40,894 bases of DNA from Promethearchaeota archaeon. Its GTDB lineage: Archaea > Asgardarchaeota > Lokiarchaeia > Sigyniarchaeales > SOKP01. The translations under genes and the position numbers were made by a program. Within the stretch, counting starts at the first letter, position 1. Every line of letters starts with the position of its first letter. The stretch is taken from assembly GCA_030667705.1 (NCBI GenBank), contig DAOUVJ010000008.1, positions 1 to 40,894 of the forward strand. The letters are read 5' to 3'. The notes under the pieces are model-generated. The model did no database searches, was not told where the DNA came from, and saw nothing but the letters and a program-made list of their open reading frames with translations. Below are positions 1 through 8,661 of the stretch, in pieces.

Positions 1-594
1 TTCTGATAGATTCCTAATTAATATGGGATCGGCACTTAATCCCGATTCAATGGCATTAATGTGTTTTCTTCCCTCCCCAAGAGCTTCTTTAAGAGATTTG
101 AAATTACAATGAGCACCTAAGATACCAAAGTAAGGAGTAAAAATATGAGCAGGAATAATTTCAATTAAAGAATTGATTTCTTTTATTTCTAATATAAAAT
201 TTTCAACCGATAGGTAAATTTTAGGTCTTCCATCCTCTGTTAATTTACCATGAGCCGAAAGGAATTGATATACATCATTCAAAATATGAAAATTAGGGAT
301 TAGAATTATGAAGTGTACTTTTTTGAATTCTCCCTCTATTTTCCAGATGAGTTCTATTTCGGTTTGTAAAATGAATTTAATTTCAGGAATTTTAGGATGA
401 TGGTAAATACCATTATCATATTCCTCAAGTTCAAACTTTAACTCTTTTAACCAAGATGGATGTAAACAATCTCCGGTACCAACGATATCTAACCCTTTTA
501 TCTTACTATTTAATGCTATATTGAAAATGTTTATTCGTTTGCTTGTTCCACCGGAATATTTGCTATGGATATGTAAATCAACTACTTTCTCCAT
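1..594 (-). CDS. Endonuclease Q-like PHP-domain protein, 3' end cut off by window edge
   Basis: Not in the ORF track because it runs off the window; I translated it from the reverse complement, and 198 codons are open from ATG at 594. The N-terminus VDLHIHSKYSGGTS is a PHP metal-binding motif. It is followed by GLDIVGTGDCLHPSWLKEL, then IIPAHIFTPYFGILGAH and AIESGLSADP, which together match the archaeal EndoQ family. EndoQ nicks DNA 5' of deaminated bases (uracil, hypoxanthine) and abasic sites in an alternative repair pathway. The catalytic histidines of the first PHP motif are present; the C-terminal zinc-finger part lies outside the window. It is transcribed divergently from CoaBC across about 180 bp. 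The family call is fairly secure; activity is inferred from homology. Confidence 0.8.
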   Translation of the reverse strand, partial: MEKVVDLHIHSKYSGGTSKRINIFNIALNSKIKGLDIVGTGDCLHPSWLKELKFELEEYDNGIYHHPKIPEIKFILQTEIELIWKIEGEFKKVHFIILIPNFHILNDVYQFLSAHGKLTEDGRPKIYLSVENFILEIKEINSLIEIIPAHIFTPYFGILGAHCNFKSLKEALGEGRKHINAIESGLSADPILIRNLSE

Positions 595-615
595 CCTAAA
601 CTTTCAAATCTAATT

Positions 616-627
616 TACATATATGTA
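616..627. promoter_or_regulatory. 12-bp palindrome TACATATATGTA between divergent genes
   Basis: A perfect palindrome lies about 22 bp upstream of the EndoQ start codon, in the intergenic stretch shared with CoaBC. It could be a TATA-like element or a small operator. In DNA this AT-rich it may also be chance, so the assignment is weak. Confidence 0.25.
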
Positions 628-776
628 TTATTTAGAATTTTTAAAATCCACTAAGATCTTCATACTAAAGGGGTATTTTTTACATGAAATTTTAGAATTT
701 ATAGGAGTCGTTTCCATTATTTTTATATTCTAAATGAAATTAAATTACCTATTACTATATGATATATTGATTAATT

Positions 777-2057
777 ATGGACAGAGAAAAAGCCCACCAC
801 CCTTCAAAAGATATTGTTGAGAGTAAAGGTACAATTCTTAGAGGAAAGACAATATGCATGTGCTTAACTGGGTCGGTAGCTGTAATTAACGCTCCAATTA
901 TTGCGAGAGAATTAATGCGATTAGGTGCTGAAGTCTTTGCAGTAATGTCAAAGGCAGCTACAGAATTAATTAACCCTTCCTTAATGCACTGGGCTACCGG
1001 TAATCCTGTTATAACTTATTTAACAGGTGCAGTAGAACACGTTTTTTTCGCGGGAAATAGACCTAAAGTTTTTGGAAAAGCAGATCTAATCTTAGTTTGT
1101 CCAGCTACAGCAAACACGATATCAAAAATCGCCAATGGAATTGATGATACTCCCGTAACAACCATAGTTACTACTGCTTTTGGATCAAACATTCCAATTG
1201 TTATTGTTCCTGCAATGCATGAGAGCATGTTTCATCCTATCCTTGAACATAACATTTCATTATTAAAAAAATATGGCATGGATATTTTAGGACCAAGAAT
1301 CTCTGAAGGAAAAGCCAAGATTGCAAAAGTAGGTGATATAATTGACAGAGTTATCGATTTAATAATCGCAAAGAAAGATTTAGAAGGAATTAAGATATTA
1401 ATAACAGCAGGACCTACAAGAGAATACATCGATGAAATTAGATTCGTTTCAAATAAATCATCTGGGAGGATGGGTATTGAAATTGCTAAAGATGCATCAG
1501 CAAGAGGAGCAGAGGTATTACTGGTTGCAGGGAAATGCATGGTAAAAATTCCAGATTATGTAAATACGGTCAACGTGGTCTCCTCAGATGATTTCATAAA
1601 TGCTGTTAAAAATGAATTATCTTACAAAGATTTTGATATTTTCATATGTGCCGCGGCTATTTCTGATTATAAACCAATAGATTGCATTGAAGGTAAAATC
1701 TCTTCTGATGATGTAAAGGAGCTTCAAATTAACATGAGATTAACTCCTAAAGTTATTAACGTTGCTCGTAAGAAAAACTACAAAGTGTTTATCGTTGCTT
1801 TTAAAGCGGAAACCAACGTTTCAAGAACTCAACTTATCGATCGAGCATATGAAAGGTTATTAAGTTCCCAAGCAGATTTAATTGTGGCTAATGATGTAGG
1901 TAGAGAAGATGTGGGCTTTGGAAGCAAAGAAAATGAAGTATATATCGTCAATAAGGAAAAACAGATCTCACATATTGAAAAAAATTCTAAAAGATATATA
2001 GCTTCTAGGATATTAGATTTAACATTAGAAAACTTCAGAATAAGAAACATCAAATAA
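777..2057 (+). CDS. coaBC: Bifunctional phosphopantothenoylcysteine decarboxylase/synthetase CoaBC
   Basis: Makes 4'-phosphopantetheine from 4'-phosphopantothenate, cysteine and a nucleoside triphosphate in coenzyme A synthesis. The N-terminal half (about residues 20-195) is an FMN-binding HFCD flavoprotein: GKTICMCLTGSVAV, the VEHVFF segment that carries the catalytic His of the family, and LVCPATANTISKIANGIDDT. The C-terminal half (about 205-420) is the CoaB synthetase, with ITAGPTREYIDEIRFVSNKSSG, CAAAISDYKP and ANDVGREDVGFGS. Length (426 aa) is normal for the fused enzyme. The bacterial PAMN motif reads PAMHESM, and the substrate-flap region is the Cys-less EGKAKIA type, which I associate with archaeal CoaBC. 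The ATG has no obvious Shine-Dalgarno. The gene is isolated, with about 210 bp before top6B. Confidence 0.93.
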   Translation: MDREKAHHPSKDIVESKGTILRGKTICMCLTGSVAVINAPIIARELMRLGAEVFAVMSKAATELINPSLMHWATGNPVITYLTGAVEHVFFAGNRPKVFGKADLILVCPATANTISKIANGIDDTPVTTIVTTAFGSNIPIVIVPAMHESMFHPILEHNISLLKKYGMDILGPRISEGKAKIAKVGDIIDRVIDLIIAKKDLEGIKILITAGPTREYIDEIRFVSNKSSGRMGIEIAKDASARGAEVLLVAGKCMVKIPDYVNTVNVVSSDDFINAVKNELSYKDFDIFICAAAISDYKPIDCIEGKISSDDVKELQINMRLTPKVINVARKKNYKVFIVAFKAETNVSRTQLIDRAYERLLSSQADLIVANDVGREDVGFGSKENEVYIVNKEKQISHIEKNSKRYIASRILDLTLENFRIRNIK

Positions 2058-2156
2058 AATTAAGACTATTTCATTTTTATAAAGATAAATATTTAAATAA
2101 TAAATCGATTTCTTTTCAAAATGAATTAAAAATTGGAAGCACAGCCTTCAAGATTT

Positions 2157-2189
2157 TTACTAATGTTATTAGAATTATGTTATTAGTAA
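2157..2189. repeat. Imperfect hairpin-like inverted repeat upstream of top6B
   Basis: TTACTAAT and ATTAGTAA form 8-bp arms around a 17-nt centre that itself contains GTTATTAG. It lies upstream of the presumed TATA element of the top6 operon. It could be an operator, but arms of this length are not strong evidence in AT-rich DNA. Confidence 0.25.
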
Positions 2190-2211
2190 TAATTTAGAAG
2201 AAAGTCACGTG

Positions 2212-2220
2212 TTTATAAAT
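2212..2220 (+). promoter_or_regulatory. Probable TATA box of the topoisomerase VI operon
   Basis: TTTATAAAT sits about 50 nt upstream of the Shine-Dalgarno-like GGAGTGAG and the proposed ATT start of top6B. This spacing fits an archaeal promoter with a leader of roughly 25 nt. The assignment rests on motif and position only. Confidence 0.4.
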
Positions 2221-2270
2221 TTAATTTATAATAATTAAAATTGATAATATAGGTTTGGAGTGAGATTAAT

Positions 2271-5200
2271 ATTCCATCTGATGAGGAAGGTACAATAAAA
2301 CAAGGCACAATAGCACAATTTATGCGTAAAAGAACCCAATTAGTGGGGTTTGAATTCGGATACTGGAAACATTCTCAATATATAACAGAATTCTTAGATA
2401 ATTCTTTAGACGCTATTGAGACTTTTCACTGGAAAGAGATCGAAAAATCTGATTCAAGAAATAAATTTTCATTAGATCAAGAAACAGCTTTAGAAAACTT
2501 ATCACTGATGCAAGATCTCTTAGAAGAAGAAACGTTTGATAGTGATGATAAAGAAGAATCATCAAAAGAAAAAGAAGAAGAGGCTGGAGAAATAATCAAT
2601 AAAGCTGAAATTGAAGTAGAGGAAGAAGTTCAGCGAATTATAGATGATTTAGAAGAACTTTTAAAGCCTGTTGCGGATTTGGTTGATATTGAGCCAATTG
2701 TAGTAGTAAGATTGAGAGAATCTGAACCTCCTTCTTTTTTAACTTCGGAATTATCGCAAAAAAACGTTATGAATTATACAATCGAGATATTTGATAATGG
2801 AATCGGAATGAGCAAGGGAGATCTTCGTAAGTTTGGAAAATACTTAGCAAGTTCAAAAAGCGTTGAATTAAAACAAACTCGAGGTAGTCAAGGCTTTGGA
2901 GCTCCAAGTGCTTTTTCTGATGCCCAAAATACAACTGGAAAACCTATTATTGTAGCTTCTAAAACTAGCGATATGGTGTATGCTAATACATCTGAGTTTT
3001 TCACAACTTCAAAAAATGAAAAACGTTATTTAATACACCCTGTTGATTTTGATAGTCCTTTTGGACATGGTACATATATTAAGTTAAATTACTTAAACGT
3101 GAAATATGTTAGGGGTTATGTAGACACGTATATCAATGAAACTGCGTTGATGAATCCTCATATCACAATCCTTTTCATTGATCCTTACGGAGAACAAATA
3201 ACATATCCAAGATTAGTATCATCCTTTCCAAAACAACCTAAATATGCTAAACCACACCCTTCATCAACCAATATAGGTGATTTGCAGGATCTCATCGCAA
3301 AATCAGAAAATTTAACAGTTTCTGCATTTCTACAAGAAAACTTTGTACGTGTTAGCCCTAAAACCGCGAAAGAAATAATAGATATTGCTGAAAAAGATTT
3401 ACAAAATAAAAATAATCTCCTTATTCTTAAAGAAGGATTCATTACAAAATCGAAAAAAAAAGAGGATCCAATTTACCTTCTAAAAAAAGAAAAAAGGGTG
3501 TATGGACGGTCAGAAAAACTAAGAGATAAAATTATTATTTATTCATTAAAATCTGATGATTTAAAAAATGATTATTGGACTCTAATTAGTGAATTTATTA
3601 ATAAGGATAAAAATCTTATCAGTATAAATAATAGTATAAAAAAACATAATCGTCGAATAGAAACAGCTAATACTAAAAAAGAACAGAATAATATAAAGAA
3701 AGAAGTTAATAATTTAGTAAAAGAAATTAATAAAATCAACAAACAAAAAGAGGAAATTAAAAATCAAATATATGAATTAATTAAAAGAAATGAATCTGGG
3801 CTTTTAGAACTGAAGAAATTTCCTTCTCGAACTGAATACGAGGATTTAAAGCGAGAAGTACAAATTTCTAAAGCTAAGCCCGTTGAATTGAGTAATGAAC
3901 AATTCAATTCTCTTTTTCACGCATTTAAATCGATAAAATATATGGGCCCACCAACTGATACCGCTATACCAGTTGGGGATACAGTATTAGAAAATACTTT
4001 AGTAAAAGAAATTGGTTTAAAAATATCAGAAAATATCGAAGACTTTGATGATCCTGTTTCAAACCTTGTGTCTGTTAAGGAAGCTTTATTGAAGGAGAAG
4101 AAAAAGCAAGAAAGCTTATCAAGTGAAGATGCTCCTTTAGATCGTAGCGTAAATAATAGTGAAATAGAAATATCTGTATCAAGAATTCTCGCAAGTTATG
4201 ATATTTTAGAAAATAATGGAGATCCAGATGAATTCAATAAAACGTTTAACAATGTATTTAAAAAATTAGATGATGGGTCAGGAAGTAGTTATCGTGATCT
4301 ATTAAATTATTTTACCGATGTACATTCAAAAGACGATGATTTTGCTTCTGCTGAAACAAGACCTCCAACAAGTGGTAAAGGTTTAGCATATGTAGTTGAA
4401 GCAGCATTGGCATATTGCAATGATCCTAAGAAATTAAACACTCCTAAACGGTCTAGGGATGTTTTGTCTAGATTTGTAAACCGAACACCCAAATTAAGAG
4501 ATAGTGCCGAATGTGCTATAACAAAAGCAGTTCAATCTGTTAATTGGAAGAATTATAAATTAGACACCTTTGATAACAACTTACCTAAAGGACCTATTAA
4601 ACTCTTAGTTAATGTATCAGGTCCTTATGTACATTTAATGTTTAAATCTCAATCTAAAAACGCTTTAGCAGATGATGAAGAACTAATTAAGGAGATTAAA
4701 TATTGCCTCGAAGCAATTGGAAGACGTTTAAGATCATATTTGAATAAAAAAGATACTTTTAGAAAAACAGAAAAACGAGCGAGTGTCATAGAAAGATATA
4801 TTCCAACATTTGTAGAGAGTCTTTTTAATATAGTTAAAACTACAGAAAGTGAGTATAAAGAGAAATCCTCTCCAGAAGAGTTAGAGAGTTTAATGAAAGA
4901 GGCAATTGGTAAAAAAATTACACCCAAATTAACTATAGAACCCATAAAAGAGAAAAAAGTCATACCTAAGGAAGAAGAAAGAAAAGAAATCCCTAAAAAA
5001 ATAGAAATTGAATGGGAAAAAGAACCAGTTGATAAAAAACCAAGTAAACCAGCTGATAAAAAACCAAGTAAAGAGATTTTTTCAGAAAGAACTCTATTAA
5101 AATGGACTATCAAAGAATTAATAGAGTACAGTAAAGAAATCGGGATTTCAATTTCACAAAATTCAAAAAAAATAGACATTATCAAAAAAATACAAGCTTA

Positions 5201-5582
5201 CTACAAGACTGAAGCGATCATTGAAAAACCAACGAAAGAGGTAGAGGAGGAGCTTGTCAAACTTGTTTCGAAAAGACCTGAAACTATTGAAAAATATATC
5301 ACTTCTAAGAAACGTAAACCCATAAAAAAACCACCTCCCAAACCAAAACCTAAGGGAATAATTCCCCAAACCGTTCAAACTACCCTACCCGTTATTACAA
5401 CCGATAAGATAATAGCAACTCTTAACAGTGAATGGCAAAACATAACTCATCTTATCTTTAAATTAAAAATCAAAGATATGATGGATGCAAGGTATCTCCA
5501 GAATCGACTAAAAGAATTGGTAAGGAGAGAAAAAGTAGAAATGAAAATAATTAAAAATAAGAAACATTGGAAACTAAAATGA
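2271..5582 (+). CDS. top6B: DNA topoisomerase VI subunit B, greatly extended
   Basis: ATPase subunit of the type IIB topoisomerase that relaxes and decatenates DNA with the A subunit encoded next. The GHKL nucleotide site is intact: TEFLDNSLDA (residues 22-31 from the ATG), DNGIGM (about 158) and RGSQGFGAPSAF (about 187). The transducer region is recognisable by FVNRTPKLRDSAECAITKAV and PIKLLVNVSGPYV. At about 1100 aa it is roughly twice the usual length. The extra material is an acidic insert (about 45-130), a Lys/Asn-rich coiled coil (about 430-500), a charged linker, a SAP-like helical motif (about 922-962, TIKELIEYSKEIGISISQNSKK) and a C-terminal winged-helix-like end. The ORF track starts at ATG 2322. 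Family homology (AQFMRKRTQLVGF) begins before it, and the only Shine-Dalgarno, GGAGTGAG, precedes ATT 2271, so I place the start there. Eight to eleven bases separate it from top6A. Confidence 0.92.
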   Translation: MPSDEEGTIKQGTIAQFMRKRTQLVGFEFGYWKHSQYITEFLDNSLDAIETFHWKEIEKSDSRNKFSLDQETALENLSLMQDLLEEETFDSDDKEESSKEKEEEAGEIINKAEIEVEEEVQRIIDDLEELLKPVADLVDIEPIVVVRLRESEPPSFLTSELSQKNVMNYTIEIFDNGIGMSKGDLRKFGKYLASSKSVELKQTRGSQGFGAPSAFSDAQNTTGKPIIVASKTSDMVYANTSEFFTTSKNEKRYLIHPVDFDSPFGHGTYIKLNYLNVKYVRGYVDTYINETALMNPHITILFIDPYGEQITYPRLVSSFPKQPKYAKPHPSSTNIGDLQDLIAKSENLTVSAFLQENFVRVSPKTAKEIIDIAEKDLQNKNNLLILKEGFITKSKKKEDPIYLLKKEKRVYGRSEKLRDKIIIYSLKSDDLKNDYWTLISEFINKDKNLISINNSIKKHNRRIETANTKKEQNNIKKEVNNLVKEINKINKQKEEIKNQIYELIKRNESGLLELKKFPSRTEYEDLKREVQISKAKPVELSNEQFNSLFHAFKSIKYMGPPTDTAIPVGDTVLENTLVKEIGLKISENIEDFDDPVSNLVSVKEALLKEKKKQESLSSEDAPLDRSVNNSEIEISVSRILASYDILENNGDPDEFNKTFNNVFKKLDDGSGSSYRDLLNYFTDVHSKDDDFASAETRPPTSGKGLAYVVEAALAYCNDPKKLNTPKRSRDVLSRFVNRTPKLRDSAECAITKAVQSVNWKNYKLDTFDNNLPKGPIKLLVNVSGPYVHLMFKSQSKNALADDEELIKEIKYCLEAIGRRLRSYLNKKDTFRKTEKRASVIERYIPTFVESLFNIVKTTESEYKEKSSPEELESLMKEAIGKKITPKLTIEPIKEKKVIPKEEERKEIPKKIEIEWEKEPVDKKPSKPADKKPSKEIFSERTLLKWTIKELIEYSKEIGISISQNSKKIDIIKKIQAYYKTEAIIEKPTKEVEEELVKLVSKRPETIEKYITSKKRKPIKKPPPKPKPKGIIPQTVQTTLPVITTDKIIATLNSEWQNITHLIFKLKIKDMMDARYLQNRLKELVRREKVEMKIIKNKKHWKLK

Positions 5583-5593
5583 GGTAAACTTTG

Positions 5594-6781
5594 ATGGCAA
5601 GTAAAAGTGAAAATTGGGATTTAAAAGCTACAAAACAACTATATCAAGAATATCTAAATAGAAACTTGGAAGAACAGAAAAAAAAAAAGGTATTACCTTT
5701 AGAAACTGTTGAAATCGATGATTTAAATAAAGAACAAGCTCTCCAAAGAATACGTGAATTTACAGACGCTATTATTGAAAAAATTTATAAAAATGGGAGA
5801 CCCTCGATTTCTCTTCCTTCAAGAACCACAGGAAATATAATATGGGATGAAGAAAATGATTTACTTCTTTTAGGTAAACAAATAATGGAAAAACAATTCC
5901 ATTCTCTTGCAAGTGTAGCTGATATGACACGTTTGATGAAAGTATTAGAAAAGGTGAATGAGTTATTACTAAAAGATCTTCACGCTACTAAAAGAGAAAT
6001 TTTCTATTCGGCAGTTACACTTTTCGGAGATCAAAAAAATAGTGATAAATGCATTGAAGATGTGGCTAGTATGCTTTACACGACAAGAAATTCAACACAT
6101 ATCGTTGCTTCTGCTAAAGGATCTTGTGTAGGAAGGCTTCGAATAAGAGATAGAAATGATATTATTGATCTTGAAGCTTTAGGTGGCGGTGGATGGACAA
6201 TATCACCAATGCTTGATAATATTGAGATTATTGAATCTGATGCTGAATTCATATTAGTAATTGAAAAAGATGCGGCAATGATGCGACTAGCAGAGGCAAG
6301 ATTTTGGCGGAAATATCCATGTATTCTATTAACCGCACAAGGAGTAGGAAATGTAGCGGTGAGAATGTTTTTAAAAAGATTAAGTAAAGAATTAAATCTC
6401 CCAGTCTTTAGCTTAGTGGATAGTGACCCTTATGGGCATTATATTCATTCCGTTTATCTCAGAGGATCGAAGAGATTAAGTTATGAAAGTCCATTTTTAG
6501 CAACTCCTAAGATAAAACTTTTAGGTGTATTGACTAGAGATTTGGATAAATACAAAATTCCAAACTCCGTCCGTATTCCCATGAACAAACAAGACATAAA
6601 AAGAATAACCGATCTCCTCAACGAAGATTTCGTTAAAAAAAACAAAAAATGGGAAGAAGACCTCAAATTAGCACTGAAATTGAAAATCAAAGCTGAAATA
6701 CAAGCATTTTCGGCTCACGGTTTTGAATTTCTAACAGATAGATATTTACCTGAAAAGCTTACAACAGGAGACTGGATCTAA
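5594..6781 (+). CDS. top6A: DNA topoisomerase VI subunit A (Spo11-like)
   Basis: Catalytic DNA-cleaving subunit of topoisomerase VI, homologous to eukaryotic Spo11. The active-site tyrosine lies in ATKREIFYSAV (about residues 130-140, in the winged-helix CAP domain). The Toprim metal site shows the Glu of LVIEKDAA and the DxD of LVDSDPYGHY. Length (395-396 aa) is ordinary, unlike its extended partner. The track begins at a TTG directly before the ATG; both lie downstream of GAGGT and I prefer the ATG. The order B-A is the usual archaeal operon layout. It is followed after 17 bp by a small charged protein. Confidence 0.95.
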   Translation: MASKSENWDLKATKQLYQEYLNRNLEEQKKKKVLPLETVEIDDLNKEQALQRIREFTDAIIEKIYKNGRPSISLPSRTTGNIIWDEENDLLLLGKQIMEKQFHSLASVADMTRLMKVLEKVNELLLKDLHATKREIFYSAVTLFGDQKNSDKCIEDVASMLYTTRNSTHIVASAKGSCVGRLRIRDRNDIIDLEALGGGGWTISPMLDNIEIIESDAEFILVIEKDAAMMRLAEARFWRKYPCILLTAQGVGNVAVRMFLKRLSKELNLPVFSLVDSDPYGHYIHSVYLRGSKRLSYESPFLATPKIKLLGVLTRDLDKYKIPNSVRIPMNKQDIKRITDLLNEDFVKKNKKWEEDLKLALKLKIKAEIQAFSAHGFEFLTDRYLPEKLTTGDWI

Positions 6782-6798
6782 TTAGGAGATGAGAGGAA

Positions 6799-7320
6799 AT
6801 GAAATTATTTCATAAAAAGGATGGAGGAATTGTACAACTCGTAGGTAAGGATGAAATTAAAGAATGGCCAGTTGAATTACCTTTAATTTTTATTGAATAC
6901 ATAAGGAAAAACAAGTTAGGTAGCTATAATGATAAGAAGGTTGAGAAAGATATAGAAAAATATCTAGATGAAATTTTAACAGAAATCGCTATTCCAAGGA
7001 TGATCTCAGTTTTAGATGGAGAGGATGAAATAGAGATTAAAACAGTCCTTGAAAGAATTGATGAACTAGCAAAAAAAAAATTAGATTTAGTAAAACCAAT
7101 AAAATCTTATATTGAAAAATTAAAAAAAAAATCAAAAAAAAAAGATATCAGTAAGGCTTGCAGTTCCATTTTATCTATTTTTGTAAAAGAAGAAAATAAA
7201 AAAAAACTCGCTGATAAAAGGAAAAAAATGAGACAAATAGAGCAGGAATTTCTTCAAGGTAAAATTAGTGGTGAAGAATACGCGAGATCACGAAAAGAAT
7301 ACTTAATTATGAAAGAATAG
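6799..7320 (+). CDS. Hypothetical charged protein in the top6 operon, SHOCT-like C-terminus
   Basis: I do not recognise the family. The 173-aa protein is soluble, Lys/Glu-rich and probably helical. Its last 30 residues (MRQIEQEFLQGKISGEEYARSRKEYL) resemble the short SHOCT-type helical hairpin often seen at the ends of oligomerising proteins. It has a clear Shine-Dalgarno (GAGAGG) before the ATG, starts 17 bp after top6A and ends 6 bp before pyrE, so it is almost certainly cotranscribed with both. No catalytic or metal-binding motif is visible. A role with topoisomerase VI is possible from position alone. Confidence 0.7.
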   Translation: MKLFHKKDGGIVQLVGKDEIKEWPVELPLIFIEYIRKNKLGSYNDKKVEKDIEKYLDEILTEIAIPRMISVLDGEDEIEIKTVLERIDELAKKKLDLVKPIKSYIEKLKKKSKKKDISKACSSILSIFVKEENKKKLADKRKKMRQIEQEFLQGKISGEEYARSRKEYLIMKE

Positions 7321-7326
7321 GTTATT

Positions 7327-8001
7327 ATGTTGGATTGGGAAGATAAATCAAGATTTTTAGAATTCATTATTGAAAATGAAGTAGTTGGTTTTTTTAATGA
7401 ACCCTTCAAATTAAAATCAGGGCGGCTATCAAATTGGTATGTAAATTGGAGGACTATTGCTCAAGATGCTTTTCTAATCGATCAACTAACTGATTTCGTA
7501 ATTTCTTTCGTCAAATTCTTGAATTTAACACCGGATTGCTTTTATGGTGTACCTGAAGGTGCAACTAAAATAGGAATAATTACACAATTGAAATGGGCAC
7601 AAGAACAATCCAATTACAGTAAAGGAACGTATCTATTACCGATGGGGAGAGGAAAATTAAAAGAACACGGAGATCCTAAAGATCGATTTTTTCTGGGAGA
7701 ACCTAAAGGTAAGGTGATAATACTTGAAGATACTACAACTACAGCTGGATCTTTAATTACCGCTATTAAATCTTTAAAAAAACTAGATGTAGAAATAATA
7801 GCTACAATTGTTATGACAGAAAGGAATGAGATACGTGATGATGGTAAAAATGTAGAAGAAATCCTTTTTGAAGAGGATGTGAAGTTTTTTGCCATGAGTA
7901 ATGCATTAGAAATCATACCTTTATTAAAACCAAATAAACTCCAATCTAAACAAATCAAGGATTATTTTAATAAGTATGGGAATAGCCAAATAGACCTTTA
8001 G
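7327..8001 (+). CDS. pyrE: Orotate phosphoribosyltransferase
   Basis: Converts orotate and PRPP to orotidine 5'-phosphate in pyrimidine synthesis. The substrate-loop region FKLKSGRLSNWYVNWRT and the PRPP-binding signature KVIILEDTTTTAGSLITAI (about residues 130-148) are characteristic. The segment FYGVPEGATKIGI matches the dimer and active-site strand of OPRTases. Length (224 aa) is typical. It is the last gene of the plus-strand run begun by top6B, 6 bp behind the preceding ORF, and converges tail-to-tail with the GINS-like gene two bases downstream. No other pyrimidine gene is in the window. Confidence 0.9.
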   Translation: MLDWEDKSRFLEFIIENEVVGFFNEPFKLKSGRLSNWYVNWRTIAQDAFLIDQLTDFVISFVKFLNLTPDCFYGVPEGATKIGIITQLKWAQEQSNYSKGTYLLPMGRGKLKEHGDPKDRFFLGEPKGKVIILEDTTTTAGSLITAIKSLKKLDVEIIATIVMTERNEIRDDGKNVEEILFEEDVKFFAMSNALEIIPLLKPNKLQSKQIKDYFNKYGNSQIDL

Positions 8002-8003
8002 AT

Positions 8004-8579
8004 TCATTTAAATGTTAAAAAGAATGTTCTCCATTTTCTAATTATGTTATAAATCTTATTAAACAGTAATTGTTCTGATTTCGTCAATCTATTTTCGTCA
8101 TCTAAAGATAGTTCGGTTTTAGCTAATTTCAACAATTTTAATAACCTACTATCAATGATATTAGTGGTATAAGAATTATATCTATCAAGATCTATTTTTG
8201 GCTTTTTCTTATCTTCAACGGACTTTTCCATTAATGAGCGAAACTCTTTAGATTTTATCAAAAAGGTATCTTTATCTTGTTGGATAAGTTTCTGACTATC
8301 GCGTTCCCTAATGGCGAACCTTTGGATATCAACATTATCATATTTCTCATTTTGACTAACTACTAAAACTCCACTTTCAATAAATGGAATGGCTGAAAAA
8401 TTTTTCATCCTATATTTTTTTCCTTTTTCAAAGGGCCCAAATGAATCTCCTAATAATGAAAAACCCTCATGATCATTTATACATTCAGTAGATAAAGTTT
8501 CATTTTTAAATATAAAATCTATTCGTTTTAAAGCGTCGTCTAAAGGTATTTCAATTTTTACCTTATTTTTCACTACCAT
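8004..8579 (-). CDS. Probable GINS complex subunit, Gins23-like
   Basis: GINS joins MCM and Cdc45/RecJ-like protein in the archaeal replicative helicase. The N-terminal part reads like the small beta-rich GINS B domain (IPLDDALKRIDF..., FGPFEKGKKYRMKNFSAIPFIESGVLVV: the 'GpF+kG+' turn, then a 'l...G' helix). The C-terminal 60 residues look like the helical A domain (SRLLKLLKLAKTELSLDDENRLTKSEQLLFNKIYNIIRKWRTFFL). The B-then-A order is that of archaeal Gins23 and eukaryotic Psf2/Psf3, and 191 aa fits. An mcm gene lies 3.6 kb away on the other strand; gins23 is commonly near mcm in archaea. Sequence similarity is weak by eye, so this is a structural-pattern call that needs a profile search. Confidence 0.55.
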   Translation of the reverse strand: MVVKNKVKIEIPLDDALKRIDFIFKNETLSTECINDHEGFSLLGDSFGPFEKGKKYRMKNFSAIPFIESGVLVVSQNEKYDNVDIQRFAIRERDSQKLIQQDKDTFLIKSKEFRSLMEKSVEDKKKPKIDLDRYNSYTTNIIDSRLLKLLKLAKTELSLDDENRLTKSEQLLFNKIYNIIRKWRTFFLTFK

Positions 8580-8661
8580 GTTTAATAATTTAAAATTCTT
8601 TTATCTATTAAATTGTTTAGCAACCTTAAACAACACTTGTTAACTTCTTAATATTATTAGA

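Noticed and set aside
4649-5185. 178-aa minus-strand ORF inside top6B
   Set aside because: Shadow of the Lys/Glu-rich region of Top6B; Ser/Leu/Phe-rich translation with no motif.
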